The notes beneath the pieces were generated by a model. That model was not told the DNA's origin. It searched no databases and saw only the letters and a program-made list of their open reading frames with translations. The translations under genes and the position numbers were made by a program. From Plectosphaerella cucumerina (Eukaryota; Ascomycota; Sordariomycetes; Glomerellales; Plectosphaerellaceae), in the NCBI GenBank assembly GCA_020746995.1, contig JAGPXD010000006.1, positions 310,001 through 374,000 on the forward strand: 64,000 nucleotides of DNA, written 5' to 3'. Of this stretch, positions 53,217 through 64,000 are shown in pieces (the stretch's first letter is position 1; each line of letters opens with the position of its first letter).

Positions 53217-53720
53217 GAATGAGGTCGGAGTAGACAGACGAGTAGGTAGTTCGTAGAGTGAATTGTCAAGAAAGCTCAAGAGCAAGAAAATAGCCTTTGG
53301 TATTTGCGAGCTTCAGAAGTGACTATGCCCTTCCACCAGCCCGCGGACAAATGTTGGAGGGGCACATCAATGTAATGGTGGAGCCCCCGGCAGAATCGCT
53401 TAGCGGTCGACAGGTGAAGAACAGCGGCATCCACACCGCCCGACGAACTGGTCAGTGCTTCTGGAGCTCCCCACGCGTCCTGCCAACATTTCTCTTCTTT
53501 TTCCAAATCGCTCCCTTCCTGCCTCGTCATTTTTTCCTTCCTTGCCAACCTCGGGTTCCGTCTCCCTCGGCCCCTGCGTGCTGCACTTGAAACCTGGCCG
53601 CCCTACTCCAAGGGTGCCGGCCGTTTCCCCCAAACAACATGTGACGTGGCTGTCATCAGCCCACGCGCTATGCTGTTGTCTCCCTCCTCTTTTCCCTCCT
53701 GCACACTCTAGACCATTACA
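53217..53720. other. Divergent promoter region GPN2 / NTE1
   Basis: 504 bp between two divergent genes; the NTE1 half is pyrimidine-rich (53480-53715). No gene supported. Confidence 0.5.
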
Positions 53721-56700
53721 ATGGCTTCTGGTCTCGCAAGCGCCGCCTCGTCGGCCTCGACCACCATCTCTGCCGCGCTCAAGGCGTCAACCTCCGCCCT
53801 GCCATCGGCACTGGATCGCGCCCATGAGGTCGTCGCCACGCATGGCACGTCCAGCTGGCTGGGCCTTTTTGCCTGGCTGGTCATCGCCATCTTGCACCTC
53901 ATCTCCTCGTTCCTGTATTGGACCATTCGGTTTTCCACGATCACCGTCCCTACCTTTCTGTTCACGTTCTTCTCGACGAGCTGGACAGTCACCATGAATG
54001 CCACCACTCTGTACGTCCGCTTCCACTCTACCCGCCTTCCTCAACTCTAACATGCCATGTAGTGCGGTCATTCTAGTGGGCATCATCTCTGCCGTCAGCT
54101 GGGTTGTGCGGTACCGCATCCTCAACATGTACTCCCGTCTGCCTCCCGAGCCCCAGCGCAAGGAGCCGGAAGTCGACCTGTTCCCCGACACCCATGAGGA
54201 GGGGATCAAGTCGGGGCTGTCCAACTACTTGGACGAGTTCGTCAGCGCCATCAAGATCTTCGGATATCTTGAACGCCCCGTCTTCCACGAGTTGACACGG
54301 AGCATGCAGACCAAGAAGCTCATCGCAGGCGAAACCTTTAATCTGGAAGACGAAAAGGGTTTCTGCATTGTTGTCGATGGGCTTGTTGAGATCTTCGTTA
54401 AGTCTGGTCGAAATGCCAGATCCTCCGACATCAACATGTCCAACGTTTCGCCCTTCTCCTCCAGTGGAGAGGATGAAGACGACGGCCCGCCCTCTGGACA
54501 GAAGTACCAGCTGCTCACTGAGGTGCGGAACGGCGCGCCAATGTCGTCTCTATTCTCTATCATGTCACTATTCACCGAGGACGTCAAACTTCGGTCAACA
54601 GACGATGAGACTCCCGACCCACGACCACAAACAAAGGACGCGCGGACTGCACACTTCACGAAGCAGCCGCATGGGCGCAAGTTCTCTCATGGTCAAGCCG
54701 AGTCGCGCCCTGGCACGCCAGGCTTCTTCGACGAAGTGGACGTGAAGCGGTATAGTCCCGATGAACCTTCAGGGTCAATTTCGAGCCCCACCAGCGGACC
54801 GGCATCTCAGGTGCCTCCCATGTCTTTGAATGGGAAGCCGGCACCTGTCCGGCCGCCTCTGCATGCGCGCGCAACTTCAGGCTCAGCCCACCCAGACATG
54901 CTGGCGCGCGCCACCGTCGACACCACCATTGCTATCATCCCTGCCAGCGCTTTCCGGCGTCTGACCAAGGTGTACCCCAAGGCAACCTCGCACATTGTTC
55001 ACGTCATCCTTTCGCGTTTCCAACGGGTGACCCTTGCCACAGCCTACAACTACCTGGGTCTTACCGCAGAGGTGTTGCAGACGGAGAGGAGCATGACAAG
55101 GTACACCACCTGTCAGCTTCCGAACATGCTGAGGGGAGACGCACTTCTCCGTCTTAAGGAGAAGTTCGAGAACGAGCGTCAGAGGACCAAGGAGGATGAC
55201 GAGGGTAAGGGCATCGCCCTCCACAACTCCAACGCGCATCGTCGCCGCAAGTCCAGCACCGGCCTCCGCAAGGGCGCTGCTCTGCAATCGCTGTCAAAGC
55301 AAACCTCGTTTTCGCAGGTTGCCACAACCATTGCACCCCCGCGGGAACGTTCTTCAACGCACTCGCCCAGCCCAGGCGATCTACTTGCGAACATCCAGTC
55401 AGCCCGAGGAGGCCAGCGGTCCTCGGTCATCGACGGCCACTCCGGTCAGCTCTCTGGATCCCTTCGCCGAGACATATCGAGCCCTCTCGCTCAGCGGTCC
55501 TTCAACCCCTTCGCCGCTCAAGATGATACTCGGATGACTCTCGATCCTCGGGACGCTGCCGACGAGGACAATCTCTTCCGCGTCTCGATTCTCGAGTGCA
55601 TGTTCAAGGCTGTTGGCTTGAGCTCTGGCGGCAGCGTTTCTCGCGAGCCAGAGTCGATGGAGGGTTCACCCAGACTCTTCTCGTACGATCAGAAGCGGCA
55701 GAAGGCAGTGTTCGGCGGCAACAACTACGCCTTTGGCAGCATGAGCGCATTCGATCCTTCGGTGGACGGAGACGCCGAGTCGATGACGTCCAGCAGCATG
55801 GCTTTCTCTGGCACGCCCAGCGCCCAGGCTCTGGCGAACGACATGAAGAACGAGGTTGAAATCGTTTTCTTCCCCAAGGGCTCAGTGCTGGTGGAACAGC
55901 AGGAACGCAACCCTGGCCTGTACTATGTCATCGATGGCTTCCTCGACATCTGCACTAGTAGCGATCAGGCCTCGCCTGACATCTTCCAGCTGGGAGGCCG
56001 TGGTACCTCGCACGACGCGATAGCGTCACCCCAGTCTCGAGCCGAGAGCGCCACCCGCAATGCCTCGGAGAAGAGGAAGAAGACAAGCCGCCGCAGCGTC
56101 GCTCTTATCAAACCAGGCGGTCTGGCTGGGTACATTGGCACTATCTCGTCATCCAGGTCTTTCATCGACGTGGTGGCCAAGACGGACGTCTACGTTGGCT
56201 TCCTGCCTCGCGCGGCCCTCGATCGCATTGTTGACCGATACCCCATCGTTCTTCTCACCATGGCAAAGCGCCTGACAAACCTCCTGCCTCGCCTCCTGTT
56301 GCACATCGACTTTGCTCTCGACTGGGACCAGGTCAACGCCGGGCAGGTCATCTATCATGAGGCAGATGAGAGCGAGGCGATCTACATCGTTCTCAACGGT
56401 CGCCTTCGTCTCGTCGAGGACAGAAAGGGAGGCGGTGTCACAGTCCGAGACGAGTTCGGTCAGGGCGACAGTGTTGGCGAGCTCGAGGTGCTTACCGAGT
56501 CGGCTCGGTCTGGCACACTGCATGCGATTCGCGACACGGAACTTGTCAAGTTCCCTCGGACGCTGTTCAACAGCTTGGCGCAGGAGCACCCCAACATCAC
56601 GATCAAGATCTCAAAGATCATTGCGTCCCGCATGAGAAGCTTGGTCGACGACCCTTCTCAGTTCCTCGCCCGCGACTCGGCCACTGGCTCGGCTCTAGGC

Positions 56701-58505
56701 AAGGGGTCCTCGGCACTCAACCTTCGAACCGTCGCCGTGCTTCCAGTCACAGCAGGTGTGCCTGTGGTGGAATTCGGCAGCCGTTTGATGAACGCCCTTG
56801 CCCAGGTCGGCCCGTCCAACGGCGCCATCTCGCTGAACCAGTCTGCCATTCTCAACCATCTCGGCAAACACGCCTTCAACAAGATGGGCAAGCTCAAGCT
56901 TTCCCAATATCTTGCCGATCTGGAAGAGAAGTACGGCCTCGTGGTCTACGTCGCAGGTATGTTCGGACTTTCTTCCTTGTCTCTACCCAAACTTTCTCGC
57001 ATGATGAAAAAGCACACCGTTTCCATATGCATTAGCGCTGCTGGCAAACAATACTCTAATTTTTTCCTGACTTGCTCCTCTTACCATACTTTCTTCCTCC
57101 GATTTATGGGGAAAAGCACCTGCTGACAAGACCGTCTGCAGACACCAATGTCAACTCGCCTTGGACGCAAACCTGCATCTCCCAAGCCGACTGCATCCTG
57201 CTTGTTGGCCTGGCGGAAGGCTCCCCGGAAATTGGCGAGTATGAGCGGTTCATGCTTGGCATGAAGTCGACTGCGCGCAAACTCCTCGTGCTTCTTCACT
57301 CCGAGCGGTACTCTCCTTCTGGCTTGACGAGGTCCTGGCTTCGCAACCGCATGTGGATCAATGGCGGGCATTATCATGTGCAGATGGCCATACGGACCAA
57401 CCTGGACCCGGTGCACGCGCCCTCTAAACGTACAAACACCACGTTGAAGGAGAGGGTGCAGATCTTGCAAGCAGAGATTCAGAAGTACACGTCTCGCAAG
57501 GTCAGGCACAGCCCGTTTTACGCGCCAGATGCCCCATTCAAGGGTGACTTCCACCGCCTCGCGCGCAGGTTGACGGGCAAGTCTGTCGGACTTGTGCTAG
57601 GAGGCGGAGGAGCCCGTGGTATCACCCAGATTGGAGTGATCCGGGCCATGGAGGAAGAGGGCATTCCCATCGACATCATCGGTGGCACTTCGATCGGCGC
57701 GTTCGTTGGCGCGCTCTATGCCAGACACGCCGATCTGGTGCCCATCTTTGGCCTGGCGAAGAAGTTCTCAGGCCGTATGGCGAGCATGTGGCGGTTCGCG
57801 CTCGACTTGACTTACCCCACGTCGTCGTATACGACGGGCCACGAGTTCAACCGCGGTATCTTCAAGACCTTTGGCAAGACGCAGATCGAGGACTTCTGGC
57901 TGGAATTCTACTGCAACACGACAAACATCAGCAAGAGCCGGCCAGAGTACCACACCAGCGGTTACGCTTGGCGGTACATCCGCGCTTCCATGTCGCTGGC
58001 CGGTCTGTTGCCGCCGCTCTCGGACGAAGGCAGCATGCTTCTGGACGGCGGTTACATCGACAACCTGACCGTGTCGCACATGAAGAGGCAAGGCGTGGAC
58101 ACCATCTTCGCAGTGGACGTCGGATCGCTTGACGACGACACGCCTCAAAGCTATGGCGACTCGCTGTCCGGCGTGTGGGCCTTTTTCAACCGGTGGAATC
58201 CATTTTCCACGACGCCCAACCCGCCGACGCTCGCTGAGATCCAGGCCCGGCTTGCCTACGTGTCCAGCGTGGATGCTCTGGAGCGGGCCAAGACAATGCC
58301 CGGCTGCATCTACATGCGGCCGCCCGTGGATGACTACGGCACGCTCGACTTTGGCAAGTTTGACGAGATCCAGCAAGTGGGATACAAGTTTGCGAAGGAG
58401 TTCCTGCAGAAGCTGCGTGCCGACGGTATGCTGCCTGTGTTGGAGGAGACAGAGGAGAAGAAGGCGCTGCGGCGGACGATGGCGCCTCGCAGGGCCAGCA
58501 TATGA
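53721..58505 (+). CDS. NTE1: NTE1 lysophospholipase (patatin plus cyclic-nucleotide-binding-like domains)
   Basis: ER membrane phospholipase B that deacylates phosphatidylcholine to glycerophosphocholine. Exons 53721-54010, 54063-56956 and 57142-58505 encode 1,515 residues, the usual fungal length. Membrane segments lie near residues 46-69, 76-92 and 97-115. Three cNMP-binding-like domains follow (about residues 170-370 split by a long insertion, 705-830 and 850-970). The patatin domain has the oxyanion loop GGGGARG (about 1214), the nucleophile motif GTSIG (about 1244) and the catalytic aspartate in DGGYIDNLTV (about 1363). The second intron is 185 bp, long for this region, and stays open in frame for most of its length (see findings). 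The C-terminus is basic (LRRTMAPRRASI). Confidence 0.96.
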
Positions 58506-59609
58506 GCGGCGAGCGAGATCTTGACCGCTCGGTTACACCACCTGCTCCCTACGCCATAATACACACTATTCTCAGCCACTTTTGTGAGGTGATGTTGTTG
58601 TCTCTGTCATTCGTGAAGCTTTGTCCAACCCCGGCTACTGACACAGTCCGGAGCTTCCGCCCCCCCTGGTCTCAAGTGCTGGCTGTGCACCAACGCATTG
58701 CCGTGATCTCCTTCAGGCGTCCATTTGATCGAGATTGGCAATCATTCCTCCCTCCGCACTGAGCACCCAAGCCTGGCCTTCTCGTTGGACCCCGCCGGCC
58801 GAGAGCGGGGTACAGTCGAAGGCGCGATGTGGTGTCAAGAATGCTTGATGGCATCAGTGCCTGAGGGGTCCCTGAAGGCTTGTGTCACGGCCGAACCAAT
58901 CCGAGGGACGCATGATGGGCTAGGCCCCGAAGCCAAGACAGAAAGCCGAGGTGAGATGACCCCCTGGCGCCATGACGTCACGCCCGCAAGATGACGACAG
59001 CCTCATCCCGGAGCCGAATCGGGAAGCTGCAGGGATGGATGCCCGTGACCGACGACACCGACGATCGACTTGCTGTAATGCATGGGATCGGTGCGTCTGG
59101 ATTTGTTTGGGACAGACAAGGGCGCAGCTGCCCAATTGCCTGACTGGCGGGGGTCGGGGGTCGGCATTGAACTGACAAGTCATCTCGGGGGGCGTGCTGC
59201 ATGTTTCGCCTCCGGGGCTGGCGGTCACTGGCTTTGGCGCCCCTTTCCCTAATTCCCGTCCGTTTCCCCGGCGCAGGAGCCCGAGGGAGAGGGGCGATGG
59301 CGCTGCTCGCTGCCGCTTAGGGGCCGGTGCACGCGAGCTGGGGAAAGGGGGCTGCTATTCTCGTGCTAGTAGCCGGAAGGTGAGATGCTACTAATAGCGG
59401 TGAGGCTCCCTCGATGCTGACGCTGTTGATCCTGGGGTACATTTTTGCTTCCGACACCTTGGACCGCAACGATGCCAAACTTATGACCTGGTCATACATA
59501 GCTTCGAGCCTACGAAGAAGACATCTCCCTGACGAACACATACGACTCGAGACGAGGATCGATCCGAAGCCTACCTCCTTTCCTACCTTCTACCTACATC
59601 CCCAACACA
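58506..59609 (+). other. Intergenic region upstream of the Arg/Ser-rich gene
   Basis: 1.1 kb, containing the NTE1 3' region and the promoter of the next gene. It holds a perfect CRE (separate entry). Short open frames have no domain text and are not called. Confidence 0.5.
58973..58980. promoter_or_regulatory. CRE-like palindrome TGACGTCA
   Basis: Perfect bZIP (Atf1/CREB-type) consensus, 637 bp upstream of the ATG at 59610. Second such site in the window; function inferred from motif only. Confidence 0.3.
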
Positions 59610-60254
59610 ATGGCCCGTTCGAGGGATTACTCGGGCGACCGCTCAAGGTCACACACCAGATCGTACACAAGATCACCCTCACGATCACGATCACGATCAC
59701 GGCCCCGTCCCCGCAGCATCTTCGGCTTCCCCGACCCACGGCCCGGCAAATCAGACCCAGAACAGCGACAGCTGCGCAAACAGCAGGAACAAGAGGCCAA
59801 CTTCAACTGGAAACCGCTCATCATCGTCGGACTCATCGGCACGACCCTCTGGAAGGGGTTCAACAAGTCGCTGGATAAGTGCGAGAAGAGGCATGAGGAA
59901 GAAGAACGGGAAGAGGAAGAGCGGCGGAGGAGGAGGAGGGATAGGAGTTATGGCTCGAGTTCTCGGGGGAGGGATCGGTCGTATGACAGCAGGGGAAGGA
60001 AGGAGCATGATGAGAGGAGGGGGGATCCGAGGAGACGGTCGGAGGGGTGGAGGTATGCGGAGGGTGGGTATGATAGGGATCCGAGGGAGAGGTCACGGCC
60101 GTTGGGGAGGATTGAGGGGCCGCCGAGGGAGAGGGAGTATGGGGAGAGGTATCAGCAGTATCCGGATGCGAGGTATGAGCGGGAGATGGAGCTTGAGAGA
60201 CCGAGGGGGAGGGTGTATCGGGAGAGGATGCGGCGGAGGGATTCGTCGTGGTGA
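59610..60254 (+). CDS. Arg/Ser-rich hypothetical protein with a central membrane span
   Basis: Single exon, 214 residues, not recognised. The first 36 residues are an RS/RSRP run, coded partly by a TCACGA hexamer repeat near 59683-59700 (start MARSRDYSGDRSRSHTRSYT). Residues 67-84 (NWKPLIIVGLIGTTLWKGF) form one hydrophobic span. The rest is a charged E/R-rich helix (EEEEREEEERRRRRRDRS), then a GYDRDPRER/Tyr-Arg-rich disordered tail. The DNA of the second half is strikingly purine-rich (GAG, AGG, GGA). An RS domain normally implies a nuclear splicing role, but a membrane span argues otherwise; an ER or nuclear-envelope protein is possible. It has a good start context (ACACAATGG). No neighbour suggests a function. 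Confidence 0.7.
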   Translation: MARSRDYSGDRSRSHTRSYTRSPSRSRSRSRPRPRSIFGFPDPRPGKSDPEQRQLRKQQEQEANFNWKPLIIVGLIGTTLWKGFNKSLDKCEKRHEEEEREEEERRRRRRDRSYGSSSRGRDRSYDSRGRKEHDERRGDPRRRSEGWRYAEGGYDRDPRERSRPLGRIEGPPREREYGERYQQYPDARYEREMELERPRGRVYRERMRRRDSSW

Positions 60255-60559
60255 TACTGGTTGGGGTGTGGATGAAGTTATGACAATGATGAGATGAGTA
60301 TTGACGATTAAGAAGACATTGACGTGTTGTGGAACATCCTCAAGAAACGCTATGTCGAGGAAACATTTAAGCTGAAGAGTCCTCTCTCCTTCCGGCTTGT
60401 ACCGTAGGTCAACCTGCCTGGAGACCCGTCTCCAAAAACCAATTATCGGGCGATTTCACACAAAATACCGTAGATCAAGACAAAAAGATCTCTGGTTCTG
60501 CAGCCCTCCATAAGCCCAATTTTAGCTTGGACACATCCTGCCTGTAGCAATAATAGATC
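60255..60559. other. Convergent 3' intergenic region
   Basis: 305 bp between the stops of the Arg/Ser-rich gene and the CorA-like gene. AT-rich; nothing seen. Confidence 0.5.
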
Positions 60560-62085
60560 TCACACTGCATGGACAGATGAAGCCTCCCGCTCAAATCTCT
60601 GCTCGTCAGCCTTTCTCCTCCACGAAGTATACACAAGCCATGACAGGGTCACCACGGCCGTGAGAGGCGCCGCGGTGGCGAAGTAGATCCAGAGATTCTT
60701 TGCGCCAGTTGCCTCAAAGTTGAAGAAAGACATGCTGAAGAATGACTGTGAAGGTCAGCCAAACGTCAGGATAGGATCGGGAAGATGTAGTCTCACGCAG
60801 ATGAAGGTTGGTGGCAGGAATATCAGGGTCATTCCTGCAATCGTCTTCATGGAAGAGGAGTCTCGGAGACTGGCCGTGGCGAGTCTCTGGGAATCCATGG
60901 CAAGCCTGATATTTGCCTTTGTATCTCGCTGGGCCATGAGGTTGTACACCTGAAGGGGTCAGTCAACGCGCTGTATGTAGAAATATGGAGGCTCGGCCGT
61001 ACCGCGGTGAACTGATTCTGTATTCGCCTGGGTAGAACGCCGAGATCGTATTCAGATGCCTGGCTCAGCTTTTCTTGTAACATCGAAGCCTCGTCCAATT
61101 CAATGATTATATTCACTTTCGGGTCATACTGGCCGTGCTTCGTCTTCCACTCTATGTGACGTTCGAAGTCGATGTTGGGGTCATGTTTCCATGACTCAAA
61201 GACATCTCTGATGGTAGCCGACAGATTCCTTTCGAAACGCCACCTCCGTTCCAGTTTGAGCAGATCAGCATTGTATCTGTGCAGGTTCTTGATGAGGATG
61301 TCGAAGTCCTTGAGCTGGGAGGGGTCCAGGATCTGAGCCTCGGCCTTGCTAATCTGGTGCGTCAAACCTGCAAGGGCGCTGGATGTATATGCGACATGTC
61401 CCTGTAAGACTCGAAGCGGCATAAGCAGCAGGATTATTTGGTCCATGTACCTGCCCCAAAAGTGGCCCTGGGAGTATTTCTGGGAACGTAGGAGTTTTTC
61501 CACCGAGTCTGGAGACACGAGCACGCACTGCGGTGCTCCTGCGTCCTTATTTATGGTCGCCCTGAATGAGTAGGACAAGCCGGCGTCATCTTCGGGAGTC
61601 TGGAAACAGAATCCTAAGTACGCCGTCAGTTGTTGAGTTGAGAGGTTGGGATGGATCAGCCGTACTTGAGGCTTCCTGCAACCAAGTGACAGTGCCAGCA
61701 CGACTTTGACAAACCGCTTGGTAGTCTGGTGCCACACCGAGCACATGCCGGATCAATGCTTGTTTCCTGTCATTTGTAGAGTGGACTGGCAGGCGAAGGA
61801 AGCTGCTGCGCTCTTAGCCCCGATCAAGAAATAGAGCCGCTCATCTCTGCGAACCCACTAGACTGTCAGTATGATGGTTCCAGGCTTGCCAGGGTGCTGG
61901 AATCGCCGCGGCCGTAGGAGGAACTCGCGTAGCTCGCTTTTGCACCACTCAGGGCCGCGTGAGCCGCTGGGAAAATCCTCGAGAAGCTCATAGACGGTAC
62001 ACAAGTTTGAACTCAAGAGATCTTGAAAGTCCGTGTCGCCCAGTGTTCCCTCCAGCTCCTCGGGAGGTTCATTGACGGAAGTCAT
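60560..62085 (-). pseudogene. CorA-like Mg2+ transporter domain protein, frame broken by two stops
   Basis: The 3' part is a typical fungal CorA-like protein. Exons up to 61003, 60797-60949 and 60560-60745 join in frame. They give LIHPNLSTQQLTAYLGFCFQ, WGRYMDQIILLLMPLRVLQG, DSQRLATASLRDSSSMKTIA, then two membrane spans (MTLIFLPPTFIC; NLWIYFATAAPLTAVVTLSW) with MSFFN between them in place of the CorA GMN. Upstream the same frame continues to ATG 62085 (MTSVNEPPEELEGTLGDTDF) with plausible protein text, but is interrupted by TAG at 61858-61860 and TGA at 61753-61755. No intron with GT-AG ends removes either stop sensibly. Both stops could derive from CAG and CGA by C-to-T change. The alternative is a shorter functional protein from ATG 61746 (MCSVWHQTTKRF), or assembly error. 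Confidence 0.6.
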
Positions 62086-62690
62086 TCGACGAATGGTGCC
62101 TGGCACTCTTGGAAGAACGGAAGACACTGTTGTCCAACTCTGATGACTGAGAGGGGGTCAAACCTCTTCACAGGTGAAATTGCAAGGCTGGCATGCTGTT
62201 CTTATCATGTTTGAGTGAGAGCCTTGTGGTTCGCCCACCGCACAAGATCTGCCACGTCAGGACTCAGCTCATGCAGCTGCCTTAGTAATGCTGCAGGCTG
62301 GGAGGGCTGCCACCACTGATGTGCAGCAGCAATGCATCTCATCCCGGGTGGCTGAGTCTCGAGTTGTAGACCCAGCCACTGCCAAAATGCAGAGGCGGAG
62401 GCTCGGAATCACATCATGGGTTCCGAACTCGGCGGATCGTTCAGATATGCACGTCGTCAACGTCGTCAAAAGCAACCACTCCAACGCGGGGAAAAGGGGG
62501 GGCGTCTTGGCGTCTAACGCTTAACCGACGCCCTTCGACACGCTGACCTATCACGTCGTCTCCCTCTCTACATCATGAACCTCACCCCAGTTGACGACCG
62601 ACTTGAAATAGGAGGCATCCCTCGCTCGCCGAAGACACCACCAAACTTCTCAGACACCGCATCACAACTACGTCTCCCAAACCACCCATC
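62086..62690. other. Divergent region CorA-like / decarboxylase
   Basis: 605 bp between the broken CorA-like gene and the decarboxylase. No gene supported; a run of short C-tracts near 62560-62690 probably marks the decarboxylase leader. Confidence 0.45.
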
Positions 62691-64000
62691 ATGAACTCCA
62701 GCCAATTCAAAGAGGCCGCCAAGGCCTCCATCGACGACAGCAAGTCCCTCCCCTCCCCCCTCAAGCCATACCGACCCTAACATCCCCAGTCGCCGCTTAC
62801 TACGACACAATCGAAGACCTCAAGGTCCTCCCAGACGTCAAACCAGGCTACCTCCGCGCCCTCCTCCCCCCCTCCGCCCCGGAGGACCCAGAACCATGGA
62901 CCGCCATCCACTCCGATATCACCTCGAAGATCCTCCCGGGAATCACCCACTGGCAATCCCCCAACTTCATGGCCTTCTTCCCCTGCTCGGGAAGCTACCC
63001 CGCCATGATCGCCGAGCTCTACAGCAACGCCTTCAACGGCGCCCACTTCAACTGGATCTGCTCCCCCGCCGTCACGGAGCTCGAGACAATCGTCCTCGAC
63101 TGGCTCGCCCGCCTCCTCGCCTTACCCGAGAGCTTCCTCTCCTCCACCCGCGGCGGCGGCGTCATCCACGGCTCAGCCAGCGAGGCCATACTGACTGTCA
63201 TGGTCGCCGCGCGCGATCGCTACATCCAAGACGTCATGGCCTCCCTCTTTCCCGAGGAAAGCACCGCGACCGAAGAAGAAAAGGACGACGAACTCTGGCG
63301 TCTGCGTTCCCGCCTCGTCGCCCTCGGCAGCGCCGCAAGCCACTCCTCCACAAAGAAGGCAGCCCAGATCCTCGGCGTCCGCTTCCTCTCCGTCCCCGTC
63401 TCCCGCTCAGACGGCTACTCCATGACCGGCGCCTCCCTCGCCACAACTCTTGCAGAATGCCGCGCAAAGGGCCTCCACCCCTTCTACCTCACCGCCACCC
63501 TCGGCACGACCGACACCTGCGCCGTCGACGACTTCCCCGGCATCGTCTCCGCCCTCGATCAACACCCTTCTCCCTCAGTCTGGGTCCACGTCGACGCCGC
63601 CTACGCCGGTTCCGCCCTCCTCCTCCCCCGCCACCAGCACCTTACCTCCTCCTTCAACCGCTTCGACAGCTTCAACCTCAACCCCCACAAGTGGCTCCTC
63701 ACCACCTTTGACTGTTCCGCTCTCTGGGTCCGCGATCGTGCCTGGCTTGTCGAGTCGTCTCTCTCCGTCAAGCCCCCTTACCTCCGTAACCAGCACAGCG
63801 ACGCCGGTCTAGTCACAGACTACCGCGACTGGCAGATCCCCCTCGGCCGGCGCTTCCGCAGCCTCAAGCTCTGGTTCGTACTGCGCAGCTATGGCGCCAA
63901 GGGCCTGCGGGAACATATCGAAAAGGGTGTCCGTCTATGCGAGCGTCTCGGCGAGCTGCTGGCGACAAGGAGTGATCTTTTTGAGATCATCACCGGTCCG
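62691..64000 (+). CDS. Aromatic-L-amino-acid decarboxylase-like PLP enzyme (group II), 3' end outside window
   Basis: 420 codons are visible: exon 62691-62739 and exon 62790 to the window end. The 50-bp intron has a GC donor (GCAAGT), a CTAAC branch point (62777-62781) and a CCCAG acceptor, and restores ASIDDIAAYYDTIEDL. Group II decarboxylase features: PDVKPGYLRALLPPSAPED, ITHWQSPNFMAFFPCSGSYP, NWICSPAVTELE, VHVDAAYAGSALL (the Asp and Ala that contact PLP), and the PLP-lysine motif NLNPHKWLLTTFDCSALWV. The family decarboxylates tyrosine, DOPA, tryptophan or 5-hydroxytryptophan; the substrate cannot be read from this part. Start MNSSQFKEAAKA matches the family's short N-terminus. No biosynthetic-cluster genes accompany it inside the window. 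Confidence 0.92.

Overview
The window is nuclear DNA from a filamentous ascomycete (Pezizomycotina). The class is probably Sordariomycetes, but that is inferred only from gene content and protein style. Nearly every multi-exon gene has short introns (about 42-80 bp) with GTRNGT-like donors and CTRAC-type branch points. Genes lie on both strands with no operon structure, and coding sequence is GC-rich. I found no rRNA, tRNA, transposon, CRISPR array or viral sequence.

Layout. From 1 to 12 kb: a peroxisomal-type Lon protease (3' end outside the window), a DUF202 membrane protein, the FIG4 phosphoinositide phosphatase, a TTI2-like HEAT protein and the tRNA CCA-adding enzyme. From 12 to 21 kb: a 2.6 kb gene-poor pyrimidine-rich leader before a small conserved-looking protein, the splicing factor SYF1, V-ATPase subunit D (with an 11-nt microexon) and a U1A/U2B''-type snRNP protein. 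From 21 to 26 kb: an accessory-looking stretch with a 1,280-residue Clr5-ankyrin protein, a minisatellite and a small one-pass membrane protein. From 26 to 41 kb: a Golgi Arf-GEF (GEA/GBF1), an ANP1-family mannosyltransferase, a 1.9 kb gap that may hide a small membrane protein gene, exosome subunit MTR3 and an ASI-type RING membrane ubiquitin ligase. From 41 to 53 kb: SEN34, ELP4, RPB8, a DUF4743 Nudix hydrolase, Hikeshi, a YND1-type Golgi apyrase, POP5 and GPN2. From 53 to 64 kb: NTE1 lysophospholipase, an Arg/Ser-rich one-pass protein, a CorA-like gene with two in-frame stops, and the 5' two-thirds or more of an aromatic amino acid decarboxylase that begins with a GC-AG intron.

Most genes are housekeeping. 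Several serve RNA metabolism: SYF1 and U1A/U2B'' in splicing; CCA1, SEN34, POP5 and ELP4 in tRNA maturation; MTR3 in the exosome; RPB8 and GPN2 in RNA polymerase structure and assembly. Others serve secretion and the Golgi (GEA, ANP1, YND1) or lipid and membrane homeostasis (FIG4, NTE1). I see no biosynthetic cluster and no clearly new multi-gene system. The unusual features are at the level of gene structure (microexon, GC-AG intron, tandem duplication, disrupted CorA-like gene) and a few unrecognised small proteins. Exon coordinates were derived by hand from reading frame, splice signals and family knowledge; every join given preserves frame.
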